This document shows positions 50,001 to 56,801 of a stretch of DNA of 64,000 bases, in pieces. Within the stretch, counting starts at the first letter, position 1. Every line of letters begins with the position of its first letter. The DNA comes from Asterias rubens (taxonomy: Eukaryota > Echinodermata > Asteroidea > Forcipulatida > Asteriidae): the NCBI RefSeq assembly GCF_902459465.1, contig NC_047081.1, positions 2,542,001 to 2,606,000 of the forward strand, read 5' to 3'. The notes under the pieces are model-generated. The model saw nothing but the letters and a program-made list of their open reading frames with translations, was not told where the DNA came from and did not search any database. Made by a program: the position numbers and the translations under genes.

Positions 50001-53000
50001 AGGGAGCTCTCTTGATTGTGTTATACAGGAACGGTGTTCTATATTTTTTTCCGAATTGATTGTCAAAGTTTCAAATTGATGTAAAGGTATCGAACTAGAG
50101 ATATGTACAAGGATCACTCTGTAAACATCAGATTCAGGGCAGGCATCCCCTCTTTCTTTTTTCTTATGCTTCTTTTTCCAAGTAAAGTGCAGACATCATG
50201 GTTAAAAATGACGCACTGTGAGGTTGGTTCACGCACTGTCGAAATTTGTGCGCAGACAAACAAAAGCAGAATATAATATTCAGTGTAGAGCCGTTAAAAA
50301 GACAGTGCCTTCAAGCTAGGTAGATCCTTCCCTCCTCAATGTCGCCTTAAAGACACTTGACAAGTCTTCTCACTGAGTGTATCTCAATATATGCATAAAA
50401 TAACAAACCTGTGAAAATTTTAGCTCAATTGGTCCTCGAAGTTGCGAGATAATAATGAAAGAAAAAACACCCTTGTCACACAAAGTTATGTGCTTTCAGA
50501 TGCTTGATTTCGATACCTCAAATTCTAAACTTGAGGTGTCAAACTCAAATTTGTGGAAAATTACTTCTTTCTTGAAAACTACTCCACTTCAGAGGGAGCC
50601 GTTTTTCACATTGTTTTATACTATCAACCTCTCCTCTTTACTCGTCACCAAGAAAGGTTTTATGCTAATAATTATTTTGAGTAATTGCCAATAGTGTCCA
50701 CTGCCTTTAAATGCATCTCCAGGATCTTTCTGTAAGGAGTTCCACTCTTAGCTGGTACTAGGTAAGAAGAGGAAGGAGGAGGGGTACACTTTTGAGCTGC
50801 AGTAGGAAGTCTAGAAGAAGCGGGAGCCGTGACCTCTGGTGTTTAGATTTAGCTATCAGATGTGTCTTCAAAAAAAGACTCTGTTGAATTATTAGCGTTT
50901 TTACTTTACTTACTCTTATTTTGTAGGCACTTTCTCAAAATCTGAGAATTGGTAAAGAGCAGTCTGGAAAATTACAAAGTGAAAATCATACTGCACAGAT
51001 CGCTCCACTACCAAGTTCTTCATCTGAAGTCAACAAGAGACGTGAATCGCCTATCCATGTCAAGGGAGTGAATGAGATGACTGAAGGTGAATTGAAGGAG
51101 GAGTTGGAGCTACTGAGACAACAGGTAACTATTCCCATCAAAGCAATTAGGGTAGCATCCTCACATCGCGAATTGTAGTACGGAGGCAGAGATGGTTTAT
51201 GTGAACTGAATGATAAGCTTGGAGTGTGGTAACTCGCAGCACCGTCTGTATACTCGGCAAGGAGCTGAGATGGTTTAAGGAATGAAACATGTGGCCCAGT
51301 GACCAGGGGTAATTGAGTCAGAAGAGCTTTGATACGCCCTTTGGGCAGTGATAAAGATTATATCAAAATTAATTATTATTGTTTTAAAAAAGGACCATAA
51401 ACAGTACCCTGTAGTGTCAAAGTAACTGAATTGGAGATTAATATCCATCCCTCCTGGACATGTTTTCTTGAAACAATTTCCACTTCAACTTTGTCAGATA
51501 TACTGTTTTTGTTATAAATTCTTTACCAAAATATCAACATTGTCATTCACAAGTTATTTTATGTTTTTTTTGAGAGAGAGATGTATTAAATCTAAAATGC
51601 TTTATGTGATTGATAGACTGAGGTTTTCCAATCGGATTTCTTCAATGAGCGTCAAGATCGTCAGCGTGTCATGGGAGAGTTAGATGCTTTGCAGAAAGAA
51701 CTGAGGCGAGCTAAAAAACAGATTCAACAGCAAGATACCTACGTGCAAGGAGAGCAACGTCTGTATTATCAGCCGAACAGACCCTACTCAACATCCGTAT
51801 GTTCACATTACTGAATGCTATTGTCGAAACTACTATAGACAGTGTGTTATTACCATTGAAACTAGAATCTGTAGATTCCTGCAGTAGTCATAGCGTAAAG
51901 ATTCCATGTGACAGGGTGTAAAGTTTTTTGAGAGGTGGGTGGGGCGGTGTCATGAAAATACAATTTGACATGCTTAAATAGTTTTCGTCTCACGATCACT
52001 GGGACGTATATTGTTTTCATGACATTGTTTTACTCGTTTCTCGGGAGCTGCAGCGCTTCGGCGGCTGATGTTTTTGGGGAAGCTTTTCGACCGTCGCTGT
52101 CTTCGGACGTTGTGGGTTTGGTGTGAATCTATGGACACTGTTTTTTTTTTGTTTTTTTTCCCACAGAATGTACATAGATCCTTTAATGTGCTGTTTCTTG
52201 TGCTTTTTATGTGTGTGGATAAATTTGCTTTCTATTGTATTTTATTCCAATTTTTATTGTAAAGCGCATTGGTCTATTTTGGAAATGCGCTATATATATC
52301 TTTTTAATAATAATAATAAAAGTAAAATAATAGCATGTGCAGAGTGTGTTAGGTTGCTCTGGTGCTTCGGTACAGGGAAAGCTGAATTGGGGACATCTTT
52401 TGCTGATTGTTTAAAGGGAAGGTACACGTTTGGTAATTGTCAAAGACCAGTCTTCCCACTTAGTGTACCCCAACATAAGCATAAAATAACAAGCCTGTGA
52501 ACAATTTGGGCTCAATCGGTCATCGAAGTTGCGAGAAAATGAAACAAAAAGACTTCTAGCTAGAAGTCTTTTATTATTTTAGTGAGAAAATACCTCTTTC
52601 TCAAAAACTACGTTACTTCAGAGGGAGTCGTTTTCCACAATGTTTTATACTATCAACAGCTTTCCAATGCTAGTTGCCAAAAGTCCGGACAATTTGTCCA
52701 CACAGAAAGAATAATCCCTGATAGGAAGACACAATCTGATAGATATTTGTCTCAGATTAAAATTTGTGGACAAAAAACCTGATCTTTTTGCATAATCTAC
52801 ATTATCTCGCAGTGAAATGTTTTCCAGAATGCTTTATACTATCCAAAAGCTGCTGTAATGCTCATAATGACACCAATAGACACCTTCCCTTTAAAGGCAG
52901 TGGACACTATTGGTAATTACTCAAAATATTTATTAGCATAAAACCTTTCTTGGTGACAAGTAATGGGGAGTGGTTGATGGTATAAAACATTGTGAGAAAC

Positions 53001-56000
53001 GGCTCCCTCTGAAGTGCCATAGTTTTTGAGAAAGAAGTAAGTTTCCACGAATTTGATTTTGAGACCACAGGTTTAGAACTTGAGGTCTCGAAATCAACCA
53101 TCTAAACGCACACAACTTCGTGTGACGGGTGTTGTTTTCTTTCTTTATTATCTGGCAAGTTCGATGACCGATTGAGCTCAAACTTGCACAAGTTTGTTGA
53201 GTTATGCACATGTTGAGAAACACCAACTGTGAAGGCTAGTCTTTGACAATTACCAATAGTGTCCACTGCCTTTAATAAAGGACGGAAATCAATTTGCTTT
53301 TACTTCTCTTTCAGGCTCCACAACCAAGATACAACCAGGTGTCTGCTCCCCCTAGAGCTGGATATGCCATACCAACAAGAAGACATGACGTACCTGTAAG
53401 TGTAGTTCTTTCTACTCATAGCCTTAATTCAATTCAATTCAATTCAATTCAATTCAATTCAATTCAATTCAATTCAATTCAATTCAATTCAATTCAATTC
53501 AATTCAATTCAATTCAATTCAATTCAATTCAATTAAAGACAGTGGACACTATTGGTAATTGTCAAAGTATAGTCTTCACACTTGGTGTATCTCAATATAT
53601 GCCTAAAATAACAAACCTGTGAAAATTTGAGCTCAGTTGGTCGTCAAAGTTGCGAGATTATAATGAAAGAAAAAAACACCCTTGTCACACGAAGTTGTGT
53701 GCTTTCTGATGCTTGTTTTCGAGACCTCAAATTCTAAACTTGAGGTGTCGAAATCAAATTCGTGGAAAATTACTTCTTTCTCGAAAACTACATTACTTCA
53801 CAGGGAGCTGTTTCTCATAATGTTTTATACTATCAACCTCTCCCCATTACTCCTTATCAAGAAAGGTTTTATGATGATAATTATTTTGAGTAATTACCAA
53901 TAGTGTCCACTGCCTTTAAAAAGACTTTAATCATCCTTTGCAGGCAATTACGATAGCAGACCAGCTCCATATAAAAACGATACGAGAAATATACAATAAT
54001 TTAAAAATATAAAGATTACTTGACAAAATGACAATGCAGATTATGTACAAATGGTTGAAACCACAGCAATTATATACAAGAGAATACTACACAGTAGAAG
54101 AACTTAGTATAACAGTCCAGGGGTGGATTTCTCAAAGGTAGTCCTAACTTAGGACTAGTCCTAGGCAATGCTAAGAGGTAGGACTGGTCCTAAACCTAAA
54201 TGCTAAGAGGTAGGACTGGTCCTAAGTTAGGATTAGGACCAGTCCAACCTCTTAGCATTGCCTAGGACTAGGCAATGCTGAGAGGTAGGACTGGTCCTAA
54301 TCCTAAATGCTAAGAGGTAGGACTGGTCCTAAGTTAGGATTAGACCAGTCTTACCTCTTAGCATTGCCTAGGACTAGGCAATGCTAAGAGGTAGGACTGG
54401 TCCTAATCCTAAATGCTAAGAGGTAGGACTGGTCCTAAGTTAGGATTAGGACCAGTCCAACCTCTTAGCATTTAGGACCAGTCCAACCTCTTAGCATTGC
54501 CTAGGACTAGGCAATGCTAAGAGGTTGGACTGGTCCTAATCCTAAATGCTAAGAGGTAGGACTGGTCCTAAGTTAGGATTAGGACCAGTCCTACCTCTTA
54601 GCATTGCCTAGTACTAGTCCTAAGTTAGGACTACCTTTGTGAAATCCACCCCAATGTTTGTTTGTGTCTTTATTCCATTTATGTGCCTTATTTGTAATCA
54701 ATATGTTATCAACATTATTGTTCTACAGCCAGGCCGCTTGATTGCACATGGCAGAGGAAGCTATGTGTACAATACTGCTGGCAACGATGTCTACATTGAC
54801 GGTATTGGAGAAGATGGAAATCAACCAGAGAGTTTGGAATCCAATCCAAATGGCGCTCAAGACAACATGTTGGTCTGCCCGAGGTAAGCTACATCCAAAG
54901 TCAAGTTCAGACTTGCAGTTTATGGATTCATTATGCAATTGTTGCACGCTGTGACGGGGTCCATGGCGTTTTGTACACCCCAGGGGGGAAATGGTCCCGA
55001 GACGAAGCCGAGGGTGCCATTTCCCCTCAAGGTCTATCATGTATACCAGTCTATCATGTATCATTTCCTCAAGGGCTGAACCAAATTCACAGTATTCTGC
55101 AATGCTACACAGATCAGTGGCTACTCACCACTACACTGTTAAGTGGCAAAGTTCTTGGAATGCTTCTGTTAATCGTGATTTCACTTGCCTCAGTACTATC
55201 CAAAATTCTGTGTAGAAAAAGAATAGATATCGTTCGGGTTGGATTTGGACCCTTGACCTTTGCATTGTTAGCGCAGATGTCTTACCTCTAGATCACTGAG
55301 CTAGCCTGGTGGCTAGAGGCAGAGCTTGGGTTCTTTGAAGAAACACATTCCCCATTTACTCAGTAATTTATTTAAACCTTTGCCAAGCACAATCCTTTCA
55401 GCGTTCAACTGCACACATAATACATTTTCAGCACTGTGAAACGTGAAGTTAAGTTTGAGATAAGCAAAGGCAAATGGAGTGTAGGTGGATTTGAACGAGG
55501 AATGCCAGGAATGATTGTTAAGGTGCTGCACAAACTGAGCTATCTATGTTTATTTTCGGTACCCGTTTGCATTAAACACCCTGGACATTGCACTTTAAAT
55601 CAGCATTCATAAATACCTCAGACAGTTTCGCTGTTCCTATTGGTGGAGAGCGCGTCACGTGGGGGTGTTTAAACCGCTGATAATGACCAGTGTTTGTAAA
55701 CGATTGTGAGCGGAGACTCCGCGCTAGTCTTGATGCAAGACGTTTCTTGTTAAGGGCGATGCAGGCGCTGTCGGTGAGTTAGCCGCACTGTGTGTGAAAG
55801 GAAAACCAGCGAATATGCACCAAGACTATACGAGCATGCGCACCAACGGAACCGGAAAACACACACGTACGGACGTCATATGTATGCATGTAACATGCAT
55901 ACTGAACATACCATGGAGGTGGAAACATACAGAGCTCAAGCACTCGGAAGGAAACGGATAAGTGTTACAGAGTTTCCTACTTTATTACGCCTTTTAACCA

Positions 56001-56801
56001 AAAAGGTGTTTATGAATGGGAATCAAAGTGTGTTGAAACGGTTTTAAACTCGTGGCCTGGTTCTTGATAATTTACATCGACTTCGTCTCGGTAAAATTAT
56101 CAAGAACCTGGGGTCGATTTCACAAAGAGTTAGGACTTGTCTTATCTCGAGTTAGGATTAATCTTAAGGTCTGCATGCTACAGTGCAGGGTTGGGACTCG
56201 TCCTAAGTCCTAAGATTAGTCTTAAGATAGGAACAGTTTTGTGAAATCGACGGCAGGCCTCGTTGGGATTAAACCACTAGTTGAAAACCTTTTCACCACA
56301 CATTGATTCCCTTAAAGACAGTGGACACTATTGGTATTGTCAAAGACTAGTCTTCACAGTTGGTGTACCTCAACATATGCATAAAATAACAAACCTGTGA
56401 AAATTTTAGCTCAATCGGTCGTCGAAGTTGCGAGATAATAATGAAAGAAAAAACACCCTCGTCATACGAAGTTGTGTGCTTTCTGATGCTTGATTTCGAG
56501 ACCTCAAATTCTAAACTTGAGGTCTCAAAATCAAATTCGTGAAAAATTACTTCTTTCTCGAAAACTACATCACTTCAGAGGGAGCTGTTTCTCACATTGT
56601 TTTATACTATCAACCTCTCCCCATTACTGGTAATCAAGAAAGGTTTTATGATGATAATTATTTTGAGTAATTACCAATAGTGTCCACTGCCTTTAATATT
56701 ATTTTTGTTTTATTTGCTTCTTGTCTAAACTTAGATGTGAGAGAGGCTTTGATGACGATAGCAGCTACCACTTTCACATCAGTGAGTGTATGAATGCTTG
56801 A
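34963..56801 (+). CDS. TNIP1: TNFAIP3-interacting protein (ABIN/TNIP) family, UBAN adaptor
   Basis: Thirteen exons splice in frame to 552 residues: 34963-35041, 40642-40775, 41831-41989, 43291-43373, 44384-44510, 46959-47066, 48815-48973, 49818-49946, 50927-51124, 51617-51796, 53315-53395, 54729-54883, 56735-56801. An in-frame TGA precedes the ATG (34933). Visible parts are a candidate LC3-interacting motif FEYV (53-56) in an acidic-serine context, coiled coils from about 72, a block like TNIP1 around HSWDEHYHNMKTQM (236-249), a KEIQRLNEAL block (319-328), a UBAN-like motif D399-F400-x2-E403-R404-x2-R407, a proline/tyrosine-rich linker (about 436-479), and a zinc finger C529-x2-C532-x12-H545-x3-C549 of the NEMO/optineurin/ABIN (NOA) type. 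ABINs bind linear and K63 ubiquitin chains and A20, and restrain NF-kB and cell death in the cytosol. The paralogue label (1, 2 or 3) is uncertain. Confidence 0.9.
35120..35295. mobile_element. Palindromic element F (CCTAACTTAGGA), copy 1
   Basis: Ends CAATTTCACGAAACTCTAGG and AAGAGTTTGGTGAAATCG with internal TCCTAAGTCCTAAGATTAAT. Related copies at 56109-56255 and, much expanded, at 54121-54652. Confidence 0.75.
35432..35789 (-). mobile_element. TTAA MITE, type C
   Basis: Starts TTAAAGCCAATATACACTTT and ends AAGTGTCCAATGGCTTTAA; it has its own core near TCTCGATTTA. Arms (ATTTTCACAGGTTTGTTATT) are shared with types A and B. Confidence 0.85.
35965..36300 (+). pseudogene. Degraded LINE reverse-transcriptase C-terminal fragment
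   Basis: A 107-codon open frame ends with LILILCRFHIYRMKMNDRKP and NNNLDKFNTKWEPF. Both resemble the last part of LINE ORF2 proteins (a RFHIxxxKxxxxxPSF block and a KW-containing end). The upstream reverse-transcriptase core is absent, so it is a dead 5'-truncated insertion in intron 1 of the TNIP-like gene. Confidence 0.6.
36640..37805. repeat. Composite repeat: three tandem X units plus Y
   Basis: Units of about 325-340 bp begin near AAACAAAAGTAAAGCTTGTA at 36692, 37017 and 37357; each carries CTGTATCTCAACGA and CTTCCGG blocks. A different module Y (CATAACTCAAGATTGA to GATGACGTCATCAGG) closes it. A single X plus Y is at 39052-39545. Confidence 0.88.
36778..36797. promoter_or_regulatory. 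Paired CRE-type palindromes in repeat X
   Basis: TGACGTCATTGATGACGTCA: two full CREB/ATF consensus palindromes with 12-bp spacing. Pairs recur at 37104-37123 and 37443-37462; single sites at 37780, 39184 and 39514. Function is inferred only from the motif. Confidence 0.45.
37820..39040. other. Intron 1 stretch between composite repeats
   Basis: No gene or repeat recognised in this part of the TNIP-like intron 1. Confidence 0.4.
39052..39545. repeat. Composite repeat, single X plus Y copy
   Basis: CGTGTTCTTCTTTACCTCTG opens it as in the 36.65-kb copy. One X unit then Y; one TGACGTCA in each. Confidence 0.85.
39546..40640. other. End of TNIP-like intron 1
   Basis: Contains (ATT)n at 39905-39928, (AAT)n at 40370-40392 and a small inverted GCGCTCT repeat around 39590-39625; otherwise nothing recognised. 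Confidence 0.45.
40642..40775 (+). CDS. TNIP1: TNIP-like exon 2 (acidic segment with LIR-like motif)
   Basis: The exon encodes residues 27-71: an Asp/Asn-rich run, then SSSIGAISEDFEYVIPGYLI. FEYV preceded by S-E-D fits the [W/F/Y]xx[L/I/V] LC3/GABARAP-interacting pattern. The donor at 40776 (CACCAAGTAAGTATAGACG) has a near-identical copy at 40939. Confidence 0.88.
40768..41105. repeat. Tandem duplication spanning the exon 2 splice donor
   Basis: Two units start GATCACCAAGTAAGTATAGA (40768 and 40930) and run through CAAACCGCCCTCTGTTGAAA to TTGCCCG. The second unit has a small insertion (CATGTATG). An inverted copy of the ATAGACGATGTGACCT end at 41142-41162 suggests a TIR element that begins right at the donor. 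Confidence 0.88.
41390..41560. mobile_element. Half of a GGAACACGTTGCC-type MITE
   Basis: Starts near the GCCGACCGTG centre and ends GACCAACTGGTCCGATCCAA then GGTCCTTTAA. The left half is missing. Confidence 0.65.
41831..41989 (+). CDS. TNIP1: TNIP-like exon 3 (coiled coil)
   Basis: Residues 72-124 form a helical, charged stretch including NVEHALQSLVEDERTSE and LSELVPKIIRLERTVK. Both ends are phase 0. Confidence 0.9.
42022..42189 (+). mobile_element. TTAA MITE, type A, 3'-truncated
   Basis: TTAAAGGCAGTGAACACTAT to CCACGAATTTGAT; the palindrome and right arm are gone. TNIP-like intron 3. Confidence 0.85.
43291..43373 (+). CDS. TNIP1: TNIP-like exon 4 (coiled coil)
   Basis: Residues 125-151, TLRTVFEEENHNLKSEAEER and KQEINEL, end phase 2; Arg152 is split over the intron. 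Confidence 0.88.
43391..43777 (-). mobile_element. TTAA MITE, type A, full length
   Basis: TTAAAGGCAGTGGACACTAT to GTCCACTGCCTTTAA with intact central palindrome, starting 17 bases after the exon 4 donor. Confidence 0.93.
44384..44510 (+). CDS. TNIP1: TNIP-like exon 5 (coiled coil)
   Basis: Residues 153-194 begin EEMRQLEEEISEMRKAKEEE. The open frame runs on to 44921, but a GTAGCT donor after AQKQ at 44510 and the phase-0 match with exon 6 mark the exon end; the rest is intron. Confidence 0.85.
44989..45499. mobile_element. Long E-related inverted-repeat element
   Basis: Ends GTCCAATGGAAACTTTAGAC and CAAAAAGTCTCCCATTGGA, with CACCAGGTAA and TTACCTGGTA inside. Confidence 0.6.
45575..45713. 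repeat. Inverted repeat around AACATGGTTCAAGGGTGACTAG
   Basis: AATATAACATGGTTCAAGGG and GACTAGTC at the left; GACTAGTCACCCGGAATAAA and CCATGTTATATTTG at the right. TNIP-like intron 5. Confidence 0.78.
46451..46532. repeat. (AATAC)n microsatellite
   Basis: About 16 ATACA units with one interruption (CAAACCAATAC). Confidence 0.95.
46959..47066 (+). CDS. TNIP1: TNIP-like exon 6
   Basis: Residues 195-230: a TVIQQPVTAATTGVSEEV linker, then the helical FMLQRKYQSLKKQMEE. Acceptor GGTAG and donor GTATAT; both ends are phase 0. Confidence 0.88.
47106..47377. mobile_element. Inverted-repeat element with CCCAGGTCAAAATT ends
   Basis: Ends CCCAGGTCAAAATT and AATTTTGACCTGGG. The interior is a degenerate tandem of AACTGGTTCAACTAGG-type units. 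TNIP-like intron 6. Confidence 0.85.
48392..48767. mobile_element. TTAA-ended element D, copy 2
   Basis: TTAAAGATGCTATGTCAGAT to ATAGCATCTTTAA, closely matching 7833-8206. TNIP-like intron 6, about 45 bp before exon 7. Confidence 0.9.
48815..48973 (+). CDS. TNIP1: TNIP-like exon 7 (ABIN-homology coiled coil)
   Basis: Residues 231-283 include VNHSWDEHYHNMKTQMQNQI and EDLQRKLTDA, which resembles the TNIP1 segment around QWDQHFRSMKQQ. This is the best single family signature outside the UBAN. Confidence 0.92.
49431..49628. repeat. 198-bp near-perfect hairpin
   Basis: Left arm TATATATTTGGTTTGCGGTA... and right arm ...TACCGCAAACCAAATATATA are about 96 bp each with about three mismatches and a 6-nt loop (AGATAA). 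Intron 7 of the TNIP-like gene. Confidence 0.95.
49818..49946 (+). CDS. TNIP1: TNIP-like exon 8 (ABIN-homology coiled coil)
   Basis: Residues 284-326 end in TLTGQRKEMDKEIQRLNE, which aligns with the TNIP1 block LTRQREYQEKEIQRLN just before the ubiquitin-binding coiled coil. Confidence 0.92.
50347..50710 (-). mobile_element. TTAA MITE, type A, small 5' deletion
   Basis: Starts TTAAAGACACTTGACAAGTC (ACTATTGGTAATTGTCAAAGA lost) and ends GTGTCCACTGCCTTTAA. TNIP-like intron 8. Confidence 0.9.
50927..51124 (+). CDS. TNIP1: TNIP-like exon 9
   Basis: Residues 327-392 start ALSQNLRIGKE and end in the helical MTEGELKEELELLRQQ. A serine-rich loop (LPSSSSEVNKRRESP) separates the two helices. Confidence 0.9.
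51617..51796 (+). CDS. TNIP1: TNIP-like exon 10 (UBAN ubiquitin-binding motif)
   Basis: Residues 393-452. VFQSDFFNERQDRQRVMGEL carries the DFxxERxxR core (D399, F400, E403, R404, R407) that NEMO, optineurin and ABINs use to bind Met1-linked ubiquitin. A heptad-rich tail and the YYQPNRPYSTS linker follow. Confidence 0.93.
52060..52318 (+). mobile_element. 3' end of a retroelement with (AAT)n tail
   Basis: TAAAGCGCATTGGTCTATTT, then GAAATGCGCTATATATATC and a (AAT)n tail. It resembles common invertebrate LINE/SINE tails. TNIP-like intron 10. Confidence 0.55.
52411..52894 (-). mobile_element. TTAA MITE, type B, with internal insertion
   Basis: Starts TTAAAGGGAAGGTACACG, has the GACTTCTAGCTAGAAGTC core and ends CACCTTCCCTTTAA. 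About 110 bp beginning near AAAGTCCGGACAATTTGTCC (52679) is foreign to the family. Confidence 0.88.
52891..53275 (+). mobile_element. TTAA MITE, type A, abutting the previous copy
   Basis: It shares the TTAA at 52891-52894 with the type B element and ends GTGTCCACTGCCTTTAA about 40 bp before exon 11. Confidence 0.93.
53315..53395 (+). CDS. TNIP1: TNIP-like exon 11 (Pro/Tyr/Arg-rich linker)
   Basis: Residues 453-479, APQPRYNQVSAPPRAGYAIP and TRRHDVP, form a low-complexity linker between UBAN and zinc finger. An AATTC microsatellite begins about 30 bases after the donor. Confidence 0.85.
53424..53533. repeat. (AATTC)n microsatellite
   Basis: About 22 uninterrupted AATTC units, running directly into a MITE end at AATTAAAG. 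Confidence 0.97.
53533..53919 (-). mobile_element. TTAA MITE, type A, full length
   Basis: TTAAAGACAGTGGACACTAT to GTCCACTGCCTTTAA. TNIP-like intron 11. Confidence 0.93.
54121..54652. repeat. Nested palindrome array of element F
   Basis: Outer ends GGGGTGGATTTCTCAAAGGT and CCTTTGTGAAATCCACCCC. Inside, TGCTAAGAGGTAGGACTGGT and its complement alternate many times, joined by GCCTAGGACTAGGC. TNIP-like intron 11. Confidence 0.95.
54729..54883 (+). CDS. TNIP1: TNIP-like exon 12 (linker and first half of zinc finger)
   Basis: Residues 480-530 are glycine- and acid-rich and end NMLVCP. The first zinc ligand is C529; Arg531 is split by a phase-2 intron (donor GTAAGC). Confidence 0.87.
55233..55312 (-). 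mobile_element. tRNA-derived SINE head 2
   Basis: The minus strand reads GGCTAGCTCAGTGATCTAGA (box A) and, 35 nt on, AAGGGTCCAAATCC (box-B-like). Confidence 0.65.
55478..55548 (-). mobile_element. tRNA-derived SINE head 3
   Basis: Minus strand ATAGCTCAGTTTGTGCAGCA followed by CTCGTTCAAATCCACCTAC, a good box B. Confidence 0.62.
55600..55835. repeat. Dispersed repeat H, copy 2
   Basis: CATTCATAAATACCTCAGAC, GCGCGTCACGTGGGGGTGTT and AAGACGTTTCTTG match 25470-25810. Confidence 0.7.
56109..56255. mobile_element. Palindromic element F, copy 3
   Basis: GGTCGATTTCACAAAGAGTT and CAGTTTTGTGAAATCGACG ends with TCCTAAGTCCTAAGATTAGT inside. Confidence 0.8.
56312..56696 (-). mobile_element. TTAA MITE, type A, full length, 38 bp before last exon
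   Basis: TTAAAGACAGTGGACACTAT to GTCCACTGCCTTTAA. Confidence 0.93.
56735..56801 (+). CDS. TNIP1: TNIP-like exon 13 (rest of zinc finger, stop)
   Basis: Acceptor CTTAG is followed by codons for residues 531-552, CERGFDDDSSYHFHISECMN and A, and then TGA. Ligands C532, H545 and C549 complete the CCHC NOA-type finger begun in exon 12. Confidence 0.9.
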
